Below, one piece after another: positions 46,155-57,539 of a DNA stretch of 64,000 bases. Positions within the stretch are counted from its first letter, which is position 1; each line of letters starts with the position of its first letter. The position numbers and the translations under genes are program-made. The notes under the pieces were generated by a model. That model saw nothing but the letters and a program-made list of their open reading frames with translations. It had not been told where the DNA came from and did not search any database. The stretch is from Ailurus styani (Eukaryota > Chordata > Mammalia > Carnivora > Ailuridae), in NCBI GenBank assembly GCA_002007465.1, contig LNAC01000038.1, positions 4,893,286-4,957,285 of the forward strand. Direction: 5' to 3'.

Positions 46155-46870
46155 TCCTTTTTTCCTCCAGCTTTATTGAAGTATAACTGGCAAAAAGTGC
46201 AGGATATTTAAAGTGTACAGTGTGATGATTTGATATATATATAAACATTGTGAAAGAGTTCCCCCCCAACTGGTTAATTAAACACATCCATCACCGCACA
46301 TTTTTTTTGTTTGATGAGAACATTAAAATCCCACTCTCTTAGCAAATTCAGTTATACAATACGGTATTATCAGCTATGGTCACCGTATTACACATTTGCT
46401 ACATATACCTTATTCATCTTGTAACCGGAAGTTTGCACTCTTCTACCAAACTTTTCTTGTTTTCCTCACCTCCCACTTCTGACAATCACCATTGTACTCC
46501 CACTTTTTGCTAAAAGTTCAGTTTTTACTAAAAATACTAAAAAATTATTTCATTGAGTATAATGCCCTCCAAGGTCATTAATAGTGTCACAAATGACAGG
46601 ATTTTCTTCTTTTTTCCAAGTTGAATAGTATTTTATTATATTTCATTTATTATAAATAAATAAATGTATATCCTCCATATTTTCCTCATCATTCATCCAC
46701 TGATGGACATTTGGGTTGCTTTTATTTTTTGGCTATGGTGAATAGTGTTACCATGAACTTGGATGTACAGATATCTTTTAGAAATTTTGATTTCCATTAT
46801 TTTGGACGCAGACACAGAAGGTCATATGGTGGTTCTATTTTTAATGTTTTGAGGAAAATACATACTTCTT
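46155..46870 (-). mobile_element. old L1 (L1MA/MB-like) 3' region, minus strand, part 1
   Basis: CCAGCTTTATTGAAGTATAA (near 46168), GTGTACAGTGTGATGATTTG near 46214, AATTAAACACATCCATCACC, then ORF2 end wording (TTGGGTTGCTTTTATTTTTT near 46710). It inserted next to, or into, the L1 on its left. Confidence 0.75.
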
Positions 46871-47069
46871 CTTTTTTTTGTTTTTAAAGATTTTATTTAT
46901 TTATTTGACAGAGAGAGAGATCAAAAGTAGGCAGAGAGACAGGCGGAAAGGGAGGGGGAAGCAAGCTCTCCACCAAGCAGAGAGCCTGATGGGGCTCGAT
47001 CCCAGGACCCTGAGATCATGACCTGAATTGAAGGCAGAGGTTTAACCCACTGAGCCACCCAGGCACCCC
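46871..47069 (-). mobile_element. Can-SINE, young, minus strand
   Basis: AAGATTTTATTTATTTATTTG, AAAGTAGGCAGAGAGACAGG and CCACCCAGGCACCCC. Target-site duplication AATACATACTTCTT (46857-46870 and 47070-47083, the latter sharing its first A with the SINE boundary). It splits the L1. Confidence 0.95.
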
Positions 47070-47830
47070 AATACATACTTCTTTTATTGCAGTTGCCCCA
47101 TTTTATAATTCTACCAACAGTGCATGGGGATTCCAATGTCTCCACATCCTCACCAACTCTTGCTCTTTCCTTTTATTTTTTAATAGTAACCAAGTATGAA
47201 GTGATGGCTCATTATGGATTTTGTTTGCACTTCCCTGATGATCAGTGATGTATATCTTTCATATAGTTATTGGCCATTCAAATATCATTTTTGGAGAGAC
47301 TTCTATTCAAGTCCTTAGCTCATTTTTAATGAAGAATTTGATTTTTTGTTGTTGTTGATTTGTTGTGGTTCTTTATATATCTGGATATTAGCTTTTTATT
47401 AGATATATAATTTGCAAATATTTTCTCCCATTGCTTAGTTTGCTTTTCATTCTGCTGATTTTGTCCTTTGATGCACAAAAGTTTTTAAGTTTATTGTAGT
47501 CCTATTCACCTGTTTTTGCTTTCATTGTCTTTTGGTGCTGTTGGTATCATAGGTAAGAAATCAATGTCAAGTCCAATATCATAAAGCATTGTCCTTACGT
47601 TTTCTTCTAGGAGTTTTACTTTTAGGGCTTATGTTTAGGTTTTTAATCCACGCTGAGTTCATTTTTGTCCGTGGTATAAAATAAGAGTCCAACACCATTC
47701 TTTTGCGTGTGGATACCCAGTTTTCCTAACACCATTTATTGAAGGCACTGTTTTGTTTTTCCCCAATTAAGTGGTTTGTTGAAGATCATTTGGCCATATG
47801 TACAAGGGTTTATTTCTGGGACCACTACTA
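47070..47830 (-). mobile_element. old L1 ORF2 C-terminal region, minus strand, part 2
   Basis: CATCCTCACCAACTCTTGCT (near 47146), AAATATTTTCTCCCATTGCT (near 47417), CAGTTTTCCTAACACCATTT (near 47719) and GTGGTTTGTTGAAGATCATT (near 47771). These are the same ORF2 landmarks as in the younger L1 at 23000-23560. Frame broken. Confidence 0.75.
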
Positions 47831-48096
47831 TGTTTACTGCCATCTGCAGCCTTTTACCCAGAGGGATAAATTTACCAATGAATTGATTACCTTCTTGAGA
47901 GGTAAGGGCTGTATCCTGGGAGGAGCAACAATACTCTGCCCTTGGTAGAGAAATGACCTGAGTTGTCAGCAGGGAGCTTCTCTTCTATCACATGGTCTGT
48001 GCTTTGGTTTATTGCTTGGCAATCTTCAAGACACAAGCAGAGTATATTTTTTCTTAATTCTTTCACATCAGCCTTAACATTAATACATATTTCCTT
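47831..48096. other. no gene seen; unassigned
   Basis: Short stretch between the L1 and the next SINE. A plus-strand ORF (47739-47948) begins in the L1 and is not supported. Confidence 0.4.
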
Positions 48097-48113
48097 AACT
48101 GCCTGACATTCTT

Positions 48114-48345
48114 TTCTTTTCTTTTTTTTTTTTTAGATTTTATTTATTTATTTGACAGAGAGAGAGAGAGAGAGACAGTGAGAGAGAGAGGGAACACAAA
48201 CAGGGGGAGGGGCAGGTAGAGCAGGCAAGGGAGAAGCAGGCTCCCTGATGAGCAAGGAGCCCGCGGTGGGACCAGATCTCAGGGTCTTGGGATCATGACC
48301 TGAGTCAAAGGCAGACACTTAAGGACTGAGCCACCCAAGTGCCCC
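48114..48345 (-). mobile_element. Can-SINE, older type, minus strand
   Basis: Poly(T), AGATTTTATTTATTTATTTG, GA run (48160-48174), GACCAGATCTCAGGGTC and CCACCCAAGTGCCCC. Perfect 17-bp target-site duplications AACTGCCTGACATTCTT (48097-48113 and 48346-48362). Confidence 0.96.
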
Positions 48346-48362
48346 AACTGCCTGACATTCTT

Positions 48363-50390
48363 AATTTTGCATATTTGTGTGAGTTGTAATTCAATTTTGT
48401 AGTTCAATAGGCATTTTAACCAAGAAAAAGTGGAACTTAAGCAGGGGACACTTACAAATTTTCCACTGAAGTAATAGACGCTCAAAACACAATCAGAATA
48501 CTTTTAAATGACTAACAAATGGTTTCTTTATAGATTATTTTATAATCTGATGTACAATGACTCAGCAACTTCTGTTATCAGGAAGACAATCTTCTTTTTC
48601 TTTTAATGATATCTTAAGTAGTTTTTCTTCTTAGCTAACTGTAAATATTAGGTCCCATTCAGTTATATTCTGAAGAAGATTGAAATTTGCATGATTCAAC
48701 CCAGTCCAGATCTAGATCTAGATTGTTATATAAATCCCATTTTTAGGAAATGTCATGGTTTGTATCTCCATATGGCAAACATCTTTCCAGATTCATCTTC
48801 TGATCCTGCCTACATTTACTCTGATATAACTCATTCTCCCTTTAAAAACAATTTCTGTAAGTTGCTTTTCAATCCTCTTAAGTTACTCTTTATTCAATCA
48901 TTATTAAATCAAACTCATCAGGCCTTGGGATCTCCTTACTAGTATACATCTATATGAATGTCCTCTGGTAGCATTATCGGATCTCTAGTGACCTTGCACA
49001 TGGTCAACTTCTTCCTCAGTGCAGTCGAAACTCTAACTTCCCAGAAAGGATCTATCATTGCAATAAGTTTAGTCTTATCTTCTGTGTGCATACATGAAAT
49101 CTGGTCTTTCTATTACAACTCTATAGAATAAGATTAAGATTGATTTTAATAAAACAATTTTAGATTCCCTTTTATAAAATTGCCTGCTTTTTAAGACATA
49201 TAAAGACAGAAGTGTTAGATCCCCCAAAAAAGTAATTAAATTTCCACAAATCTTCTCACTTCCTTTATATTCTTCCCCCAAATCCATATACAAATGGTTG
49301 AAGAACTAACCAAGAAAGTAGTGTAATTTTTTGCTATAATTTTTGCCTGTATCTTTTATGGAGAAATGCTTCTCAACTCAATAAAAAAAGTATATCTACA
49401 AAGACTTTGTTTAATCTGCTAAATATTTTCACAATCATTTTGATGGTTCTACATAATTTAATGTCATGTGGTAGGTGATAGGAATAGAAAATTAGTGTAC
49501 TGTGACTTCAGTGGGATACTAATTTAATCAAAACAGAAGATAAGTTCATAAAAATATGAGTAAAATATATGCCAAAATAGGAGTCGTGAAATAGAAACAA
49601 TTAAAGCTAATTATGTGTATTATTTTGCTTTGAAATAAAACATGCCCATTTATAGCAATGACTATAACTAAACAGTTTCAGATAAAAATGCTATTCCTGC
49701 ATTCATTAATCAACAATATTGCACTGTGATTTAAAATTAATTTAAGTATTATTGCAGACTATATATTACTGTAACTCATTAACTTAAAGTGAAGTCTCCT
49801 CTTCAAGCATCAAAGTTAAACATAATGTTCAAAAATATGCTTTATTCTTATAATTTACTTTTCATTATAATTTAAGATTTATCTGAATTGTGTTTTAGCC
49901 CCAAATTAATATTTATAATTCAATGATAGGGCATAGTATGAAGAAAACCAGTGAAGTTATAAAGTTAGTGGATTTAGATATATATTTTAATTTAGTAATT
50001 TAAGGAATGGCTTTGGAATCTGCATTATGGAAGCATTTCAAGGAATACTGGTGTACGTGGTCAAAGTCCTCACTTTTCAAAATTCGGACCTAGCAACTCA
50101 GGGAAAGAAAGTTGTAACAAAATGTGTAGACTTTAGGTTATTTACTAGATTGTCATATAGCATTTCCAATAACTCCAAAGCTTCTTTTATGTGGGTGTTT
50201 TTTGTAGCACATGGATATGACATGTCCAGAATAGAGTCATTACTCTCCTAAGCATTCTTTTTTGGGGGGGTCTCTATCTCCTGTGTCTTTCAGTAACACC
50301 TTTATAATCATCAACCTCTTTTTCTCCAACCTCATAGCCAATCCTCCATTTCAGCCTTCTTTAAACTCCTTATACTCCCCTGAACTTCCA
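48363..50390. other. repeat-poor stretch of about 2 kb
   Basis: No gene or named repeat. ORFs at 48691-48942 (plus), 49075-49293 (minus) and 50027-50251 (plus) lack motifs. The part 49690-49900 is AT-rich with several ATTA/TAAT cores and no transposon wording. Confidence 0.45.
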
Positions 50391-50399
50391 TAGACTTCC

Positions 50400-50760
50400 C
50401 AACCCCTGTTCTAATCCACATGACACAATGGTGTCAGATTAGTTTTCCTAAAGCCACCCCAATCATGATACATTTTGCATAAAATCTTTTAGAATCTTTC
50501 TTATATACCAAATGAAATCTACCTTAATTTTTTCTGTGAAATTCAGAATTATCTGTCCCCAAGCTGACTTTTCCAATTTTGTCTAATCATTTTTCTTGCT
50601 ATACAATCTCTCTGTTTTATTTTGCTTCAAACTATAAACCAATTAAAATGCTCACTATATACTACTTGAGTTACTCTACTTGTCCATTTTATGTGTATGA
50701 AAGCCCCAGGTCAAAACATTTCCTGATTTGCCCAGCTGGAAGCAGATTTTCGAAAACCAA
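50400..50760 (+). mobile_element. L2 fragment, plus strand
   Basis: GGTGTCAGATTAGTTTTCCT near 50430, AAAATCTTTTAGAATCTTTC near 50480 and TTGCCCAGCTGGAAGCAG near 50727 resemble L2 central-to-3' wording. Diverged. Confidence 0.4.
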
Positions 50761-50764
50761 GTAA

Positions 50765-51114
50765 TAACTCTTGTTCTTTCCTTTTAATCTTATATTTAAT
50801 ATTATGTGAAATAATGATTTATATATAAGTCTAATTTTCTTTTCTAGAGCATATGTTTTAAGAGCATGAAGTCTATTTCAACCTTATAAACACTCAGAAA
50901 ATATTTAAAGCCTTCTTCAGGATAGCCATTAATATTTTTCAATGGAAAATATCTGGGTTTTCTATTTAGCTTTTCCCTTTGAACCAGTGCCCATAAGCTA
51001 GTACATATTATTTAGCATCAACAGAATGTATAGAAATGCATTCATTGTTTTTAATATTTAATAAATACTATATAGAAGTTACTTTTGCCAGACACTCTTT
51101 GAGTCATTATATAT
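50765..51114. other. no gene seen; unassigned
   Basis: AT-rich; nothing recognised. Confidence 0.4.
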
Positions 51115-51130
51115 TCCATGGGAAATTCTT

Positions 51131-51317
51131 TTTTTTATTTTTAAAGATTTTATTTATTTATTTGACAAGAGAGACACAGTGAGAGAGGGAACACCAGCAG
51201 GGGGAGTGGGAGAGGGAGAAGCAAGCTTTCCCGCAGAGCGGGGCTAGATACCAGGAAGCTGGGATCATGACCTGAGCCAAAGGCAGACGCTTAATGACTG
51301 AGCCACCCAGGCACTCC
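51131..51317 (-). mobile_element. Can-SINE, older type, minus strand
   Basis: AAGATTTTATTTATTTATTTG, GAGAGGGAACACCAGCAGGG and CCACCCAGGCACTCC. Target-site duplications TCCATGGGAAATTCTT (51115-51130) and TCCATAGGAAATTCTT (51318-51333), one mismatch. The middle lacks the segment that usually names the head-proximal CCCGATG block. Confidence 0.93.
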
Positions 51318-51706
51318 TCCATAGGAAATTCTTAATGTTACTTTATATATAGATAACTATACAAATCACAATATAGTTTTTCCAAAGCAATACTGAATAT
51401 ATTAATGCGATAAAGACAGTCATAGAAAATTGAGCTTTATATGTAAATTTGAAATAGCCTTCTATCATTAAAATACAATAAAATAAAACAAATAAAATAA
51501 AATATGGAAATTTAAGTCCACTATAAAAACTAACATTTACTTTACAATAAAAGTGGGGATAGTATAGGTAATTTTTCAAGATGTTTTGGGGTTATGAAGT
51601 ACTGAGATTTACTTAAGCTTTTTATGCAGATACATTAGCTTTTTATTTGTGGTCTTAAAGAATTGTATAATAGTCTATGCATTGTTAATTAATTTAAAAT
51701 TACCAT

Positions 51707-51923
51707 CTAGGGTCGCCTGGTGGCTTAGTCAGTTAAGCGGCCAACTTTGGATTTCAGTTCAGGCCATGATCTCAGGGTTCTGAGATCAAGTCCTGAATGG
51801 GGGGGGGGAGGTACCTGGTCAGCAGGGAGTCTGCTAAGAACTCTCTCCCTCTGCCCCTTCCCTGACTCTCTCTCTTCCTCTCTCTCTCTCTAAAATAAAT
51901 AAATCTTAAAAAAAAAGTGAAAT
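51707..51923 (+). mobile_element. Can-SINE, old, plus strand
   Basis: GGGTCGCCTGGTGGCTTAG head (one base lost), a G-run of 10 (51799-51808), CT-rich segment and AAATAAATAAATC tail. Target-site duplication AAAATTACCAT (51696-51706; 51924-51934). Confidence 0.92.
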
Positions 51924-51934
51924 AAAATTACCAT

Positions 51935-52315
51935 GTAATTTGGCTTTTCCTTAGAAATTTCTTATTGTATGAAAATGAATATGTGATGGGAATGATTACA
52001 ATTTTTGAACATTTATCGAATTTTATTTAAAAATAGATTCTTATTTTGTTCTAAAACTAGGCTTGTTTTATCTATGGAGAATCATTAATATGAATTGCTA
52101 TTCTATTTATGCTAAGGATACTCTTTCATTCTTTTCATGTTTTTGATGTATACACAAAATTGTCAAAAATATAGATTATAGAAGAAGAAAGTTTATAATT
52201 ATAAATTTAAAACCAAATGTCCTCCAAATCAGGTATTAAAGAACACAGGTAGTTAAAATTTGGATGGGGAGTTAGGGTGATAAGGAAATGTGCAAAATAT
52301 TAAAATAACTTTCCT
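51935..52315. other. no gene seen; unassigned
   Basis: AT-rich with no ORF of 60 codons and no recognised repeat. Confidence 0.4.
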
Positions 52316-52330
52316 CTGTAATTATTTCAT

Positions 52331-52501
52331 ATTTTAAAAAATATTTTATTTATTTATTTGACAGAGAGCAAGAGAGGGAACACAAGCAGAGGGACTGCAA
52401 GAAGGAGAAGCAGGCTCCCTGCTGAGCATGGATCCTAATGTGGGGCTCAATCCCAGGACCCTGGGATCATGACACTTAACGACTGAGGCACCCAGGCACC
52501 C
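52331..52501 (-). mobile_element. Can-SINE, older type, internally deleted, minus strand
   Basis: ATATTTTATTTATTTATTTG, GGAACACAAGCAGAGGGAC and GGCACCCAGGCACCC. GATCATGACACTTAACGAC shows loss of the usual CCTGAGC...GGCAGA block between GATCATGA and ACTTAA. Perfect 15-bp target-site duplications CTGTAATTATTTCAT (52316-52330 and 52502-52516). Confidence 0.94.
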
Positions 52502-52516
52502 CTGTAATTATTTCAT

Positions 52517-53085
52517 GTTATAAAATTGGTTTTAAAAATAATTCTTTTTCACTCAATGTGAATTTGACTCATTTGTTTTAACAGTTTTAGTAAGCTATTA
52601 GAAAATTTTGAGCAATGTCCTTGTAGGTAACTAATTAGATATGTACCAGCTTAGAATTTATTTATTTGTAATTAGAATTCATTGTGGTATGGATGGTGTC
52701 TAAAGACATGGGACTAGAAGTTATTTTGAGGGTGAGGACGATGGAGAAGAGCTAAGGCACCAGTTTTCACTGTGGAGCACTCCAACATTTAGGAACAAAG
52801 TGGTCAATCATTTCCTTTTCCATGACTCTATTTGCCTCAGGCAGATAAAACTTGCTACCTTAATTGTATACCTTTAATTAAGACATCCCATGGATGTTCT
52901 TACAGGTAACTTACTTAATAGAAAAAGGTGAAAACTAAGAAAAAAAACAAGATAAGAAGTCAGAGAAGCAGGAAAACATCAAGTGGAGTATATGTGGTTA
53001 TTGGAATTAAAAAGTGAAATCCAACCCTCCAAGCCCCCACTGGGTGTGTCAGACTGTTAACCTTCCAGTCACCTGCAATAATAAA
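52517..53085. other. no gene seen; unassigned
   Basis: No repeat recognised. GAGCACTCCAACATTTAGGA near 52775 is a possible trace of L2. Confidence 0.35.
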
Positions 53086-53089
53086 AGAA

Positions 53090-53260
53090 TAATATGTACA
53101 TTGATTACATACAGCCAGGCACCATTTTACACGGTTTACTCATGTTCACATTCTTTAATCCTCATAAAATGCCTTGAAGTGGGAACTATTAATATTTTTA
53201 TATTGCAGATGAAGAAATTGAAGTGCAAGGCAGTTGAGTAGTTGCTAAACACTAGAGAGT
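53090..53260 (+). mobile_element. MIR-like ancient SINE
   Basis: CTTTAATCCTCATAAAATGC (near 53153), GCAGATGAAGAAATTGAAGT (near 53206) and GTTGAGTAGTTGCTAAAC follow the MIR core order. A 75-codon ORF (53014-53241) overlaps it and is not supported. Confidence 0.6.
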
Positions 53261-53384
53261 TCTGTAAGTAATGGGAGAGACCAATCAACCCAGGTGGTGA
53301 GAGAACAACTCAGGAAGGAAGGGACCAACTGAATCTGGGTCCAGCATTCAGCATCTATGATTTGTTTTTAACTCACTTTTTCTT

Positions 53385-53475
53385 ATGGGTTGAATTATGT
53401 CCCTTAAAAATATATATTGAAACCCTAACCCCCAATACCTCAGAATGTGAACTTGTTTAGAAATAGCATCATTGC
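53385..53475 (+). mobile_element. ancient LTR-type repeat, part 1 (MaLR/MLT1-like?)
   Basis: GGGTTGAATTATGTCCCTTA (near 53387) and GAAACCCTAACCCCCAATAC (near 53419) start a common LTR-type repeat. It continues after a SINE at 53653. Confidence 0.6.
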
Positions 53476-53652
53476 AGGCTCCCCTGGGTGGCTTAGTCAG
53501 TTAAGGATCTGCCTTCAGCTCAGGTCATAATCTGAGGGTCATCAGGTTCCCTGCTCAGCAGAGAGTCTGCTTTTCTCTCTCCCTCTGTCCCTCCCCACCC
53601 CCTTGTGTGCTCTCTCTCCTCGCAAATAAATAAGTAATATCTTTCAAAAAAT
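53476..53652 (+). mobile_element. Can-SINE, older type, plus strand
   Basis: CCCCTGGGTGGCTTAGTCAG head, AAGGATCTGCCTTCAGCTCAG and a tail with AAATAAATAAGTAATATC. The B-box block GGGATCGAGCC is deleted after GAGGGTCATCAGG. Perfect 15-bp target-site duplications AAATAGCATCATTGC (53461-53475 and 53653-53667). Confidence 0.95.
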
Positions 53653-54057
53653 AAATAGCATCATTGCCTATATGATTAGTAAAGTTTAGAGGTGGTCATA
53701 CTGAGTATGGGAAGTCCTTAATCCAATATGACTTGTGTCCTTTTAAGAAGAAAGAGTGACAAGAATGAAAAAAAGAACACCATGTGAAGACAAAAGACAC
53801 ATAGGGAAAAGACATCCATGTGACAAAGATGGATGCAAAAACTGGAACGTGGCATCTATAAGCCAAGGAAAACCAAGAATGTCTAGTGCCACCAGAAGCT
53901 AGGGTAGAAGCATGGAACACAAAATCCTCCAAAAGGTATCAACCTTGTTAGAATCTTGATATTGGAATCCTAGCCTCTAGAACTGTGGAAGAATAAATTT
54001 CTGTTTTAAGCCACCTAATTTGTTGTACTTGTTATAAGAGCTCTAAGAAACTAGTAC
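53653..54057 (+). mobile_element. ancient LTR-type repeat, part 2
   Basis: AATCCAATATGACTTGTGTC (near 53720), CACCATGTGAAGACAAAAG (near 53779), GCCTCTAGAACTGTGGAAG (near 53972) and GAATAAATTTCTGTTTTAAG (near 53990) ending CTAGTACA. Order and TG..CA-like ends suggest an LTR. The opposite-strand homologues are 24020-24395 and 34325-34615. Confidence 0.6.
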
Positions 54058-54129
54058 ATTTTACAGACATTATCTTGCTCAGAACTTTGTTTTATGTGAC
54101 AGTTCTTATTTTGAATTACATTGTAACCC

Positions 54130-54655
54130 ATGCCTTCATTCAATAAAAATAGCTGACTGTCTACTACATGCAAGGAAAGCTGTTGGAAAATTGTGAGAAA
54201 TGGCGTACAGTTGGAAAAGATAGACTATTTGAAGGAAATGGTAATCGTTCATAAGGATGTAAGTAAAGAAGACACACATAGCACTGGTTTCTGAAGTAAG
54301 TTGGTATTGAATGATAGAAGCCTGGACTTTGTTTTGCTTCAGAGCACCACTGAAAGTTTCTGGCCAGAAAAGTAATGTGACAAGAAGTGTGCTTCAGGAA
54401 GATCAATAGAACTGCAAGGAATTAGATCTTATGGAGGAGAAATAACTGGAGGCAGCATGAATAGTTAGGAAACTGTAAGTCTCAGAGGCAGTGATGTAGG
54501 TAAGACATGTAAAGACAGCTGGTATTAGAGAAGAACCTTTGAAAGGGATTCTGGGGAAGGAAAATACAGTGGATATAATACTTGCATATGGGAAAATAGA
54601 GAAGATAAAGATAATTTCATGTTTCAAACCTGGGTGAGTGAGACTCTAGCTGTCT
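54130..54655 (-). mobile_element. L2-like, minus strand
   Basis: CTGTCTACTACATGCAAGGA near 54156, AGAAAAGTAATGTGACAAGA near 54366 and CTGCAAGGAATTAGATCTTA resemble complement L2 wording, strongly diverged. Minus-strand ORFs (54164-54406 and 54403-54627) are not supported as genes. Confidence 0.45.
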
Positions 54656-54878
54656 CATTATAGAGATAGTTTGTGACAAGAGATCTATTTTGTTTTACTT
54701 TGTATTTAATGTTTTCCTTGTCCTGTGTGCATTACTGGTGATGCAACTCAGATGAAGAGATCTTAAAGGTAGCTGGAGGTACATAAACCTAATTTAGAAA
54801 ATAAATAAAAATAATAGGAGTTAATATCCTTTGGCTGATGGTATAGTCTGAGCCATGATGTTAAGAGCTTTTGGGTAC

Positions 54879-55078
54879 GGGCGCCTGGGTGGCTCAGTGG
54901 GTTAAAGCCTCTGCCTTCGGCTCAGGTCATGATCCCAGGGTCCTGGGATTGAGGCCCACATCTGGCTCTCTGCTCAGCGGGGAGCCTGCTTCCTCCTCTC
55001 TCCTCTCTCTGCCTGCCTCTCTGCCTACTTGTAATCCCTTTCTCTGTATCAAATAAATAAATAAAAAAATTTAAAAAA
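54879..55078 (+). mobile_element. Can-SINE, young, plus strand
   Basis: GGGCGCCTGGGTGGCTCAG, GGTTAAAGCCTCTGCCTTCG and AATAAATAAATAAAAAAATT tail. Target-site duplications AAGAGCTTTTGGGTAC (54863-54878) and AAGAGCTTTCAGGTAC (55079-55094), two mismatches. An ORF of 61 codons at 54871 is a SINE translation. Confidence 0.95.
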
Positions 55079-55094
55079 AGAGCTTTCAGGTACT

Positions 55095-55275
55095 GTCTTA
55101 TTAATCCTTAAATACTTCTGTGAACTACAATTGCTATTATAAATATTTAACAGATGAGGAAAATTGAGGCAGAGGAAGATATAATAGTTTACCGTTGCTA
55201 CACTATGAGTAAGTGGGGAGCCAAGATTGGAATCTTATCAAGGTTGTCATATATCAAACTGTGGAGTCATCCTCA
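55095..55275 (+). mobile_element. MIR
   Basis: TTATTAATCCTTAAATACTT near 55100, AACAGATGAGGAAAATTGAGG near 55149 and GTAAGTGGGGAGCCAAGATTG near 55210 follow MIR core and 3' order on the plus strand. Confidence 0.65.
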
Positions 55276-55279
55276 TTAA

Positions 55280-56700
55280 AAAAATGATAGATAAATGAAA
55301 TAATTAGACGAGATTCATGGAAGTTAGTTTAGAGAGTCAGTAGGGCCAGAATCATAGTGTTCAGGGTATATGAAGTAATATACTCCAAAGGGAGTACTTT
55401 CCAGTTACTTACAAGAGAGTGAAACCTTTCCTGCCTAGCCATGGGTGTTTTTCCTTCAAAACCAGACAGTAGTTTTAGTTGACATGACCCTCAAATGGCT
55501 CCAGCATCCATTTTACCATGATTAGATTATATATACCTTGAACTATCATTTATATTAAGCCTTAGCATAAAAGGTATATTTGTATAATATTTAAGAATTT
55601 TAAATAGAAAAGACATAAATCTCTTAAACTACAAGGCTAGTCAGAAAAACTTCAACTCCTCTGTGGCTCAGTCTTAAATTTAATAAATGTACATATGACG
55701 CGCAAATCATTTAAAAGTGTGTTATTCTTTTCTAGGATAGTTTATAAAAAAAGTTTCAGTGAAGAGTAAATAAAATAATAGCAGTGTGGCAGAAGGGACA
55801 TAGTGTTCTGTGCATGTTATATTTCCCTGGAGATTTTGACTGAATGGATTACCTTTTCTACTTCCCCCTCTTAACCAGCTTTGACATGAGTGTGGTAGAC
55901 TGTTAAGTTTCTATATTTAGCCTAAAGCTGAGTGAATTTCACTGAAGTGTGAAGTAATTTTAAATATGTTTTGTACAAAAATTCGCTGAATTTTAAAGCC
56001 TCTCTGACATCATGGTGATTAAAAATTGCTCAAAACACAAATCAGTGTGGTTAAATACACTGACCATGTGCGATGTTTAAAATATGGAATTATGCTATGA
56101 TTTTTGGTCCTGGAAAGCAACATTTTTATTATACAGCTAATATTTTGTATGGAAAAGAAATATTGGGGGGTAGTAATAATATTTAAAATAAGTTTCATCA
56201 CCATAACCTTAATAGATGGAGTAGAAGAATAACCTTAGAGCTGTTAACTAAATCTTTCTGACTTTCCTACTTTTGTAGAAAGCTGTAGTAGTCTTCAGTT
56301 TACGGAGAGTGAACTGACCCGATTTCTCTGCAGGGCTTAGTCTATCATGACTATTTTTAGCTAAGCCAGTTTCTGTGAGAAATACATCATCATCATCCAC
56401 TTTAGAATATTATTTGGTGAGGATTATAGCAGAGACATAAATTATATATAGAAGGGGGAAATACTACTGCTATGATTGCTTCGCCATGATGGTTATTTAA
56501 CTTTCTTTTCAGCTGTCTGCCAACCCACAGATATTAATGGGGCAATAATGGCAAGAAATGTCCATTAGACAAAGGAAATTAAATCTTGAGCAATAACAAT
56601 GGAAATAATAACCTACTTCACTTATCATTTAACTCTTTAATAAGTTGCAATATACCAGGGAGCATTATAGGGGGATCTCACTAAAACAGTGAAAAATTTT
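55280..56700. other. repeat-poor stretch of about 1.4 kb
   Basis: No gene or transposon recognised. The parts 55990-56170 and 56500-56645 are AT-rich with possible homeodomain (TAAT) and SOX (AACAATGG at about 56597) words. A minus-strand ORF (56019-56204) lacks features. Confidence 0.45.
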
Positions 56701-56704
56701 CAAC

Positions 56705-56855
56705 TGTTGGAAGGACAGAGTGAGGGAGATTCTCAAGCAGACTTTGCACTGAGTGCGGCGCCTGATGTGAGGCTCCATCTCACAACTCTGAGATCAAGAC
56801 CTGAGCCAAAACCAAGAGTTAGACACTCAACCAACTTTGTCACCCAGGCGCCTCA
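56705..56855 (-). mobile_element. Can-SINE fragment, older type, minus strand
   Basis: Lacks the poly(T)/tail end. Runs from GGACAGAGTGAGGGAGATTC to GTCACCCAGGCGCC with CCTGAGCCAAAACCAAGAG, the same old subtype as 3269-3438. It abuts an old L1 on the right. The 68-codon ORF at 56689 is a SINE translation. Confidence 0.88.
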
Positions 56856-56857
56856 GG

Positions 56858-57223
56858 ACTTGTATATTTTTATGGCATACAACTTGATGTTTTGATATAT
56901 AGATTTTGAAATGATCACCAAAATCAAGCTAATTAACATATCAATTGCCTCATATAGTTTCCATGTGTGTGTTGTGAGAAAACTTAAAGCATATCCTCTT
57001 AGCGAATTTCAAGTTTACAAGATGATATTGTGGACTGCAATCACCATTCTGTGCATTTTATCTCCAGAATTTATTTATCTTACATGACTAAATCTTTGTA
57101 CTGTAACTTCCCTTTTCCCCTTTGCCCTGCCCCTGTCAACTACCATTCTACTCTCTGTTTCTATGAGTTTGACAATTTTAGATTCTACGTATAAGTGAGA
57201 TTATGCAGCATTTGTATATTTTT
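56858..57223 (-). mobile_element. old L1 (L1MA-like) 3'-UTR, minus strand, part 1
   Basis: CTTGATGTTTTGATATATAG (near 56882), ATCAAGCTAATTAACATATC (near 56925), TTACTGTAACTTCCC-type words near 57100 and GTTTCTATGAGTTTGACAAT (near 57158). Same L1 class as 46155-47830. Confidence 0.75.
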
Positions 57224-57404
57224 TAAAGATTTTGTTTATTTATTTGAGACAGAAAGAAAACACAAGTGGGGAGTAAGGGCAGAAAGAGAGGGAAAAGCAG
57301 AGTCCATGATGAGCAGGGAGTCTGATGTGGAGCTCAATCCCAGGACCCTGAGATCATGACCTGAGCAGAAGAGACATTTAACAAACTGAGCCACCCAGGT
57401 GCCC
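57224..57404 (-). mobile_element. Can-SINE, older type, minus strand
   Basis: AAGATTTTGTTTATTTATTTG, ACACAAGTGGGGAGTAAGG, CTCAATCCCAGGACCCTGAG and CCACCCAGGTGCCCC. It splits the L1. Short flank duplication TATATTT. Confidence 0.92.
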
Positions 57405-57501
57405 CTATATTTCTATATCTGAATTATTTTACTTAGCATAACGTCCTCCAAATTCATCCATGTTGTTGCACATGGCAAGGTATCCTATTTAATGTCTAAA
57501 T

Positions 57502-57539
<38 letters not shown>

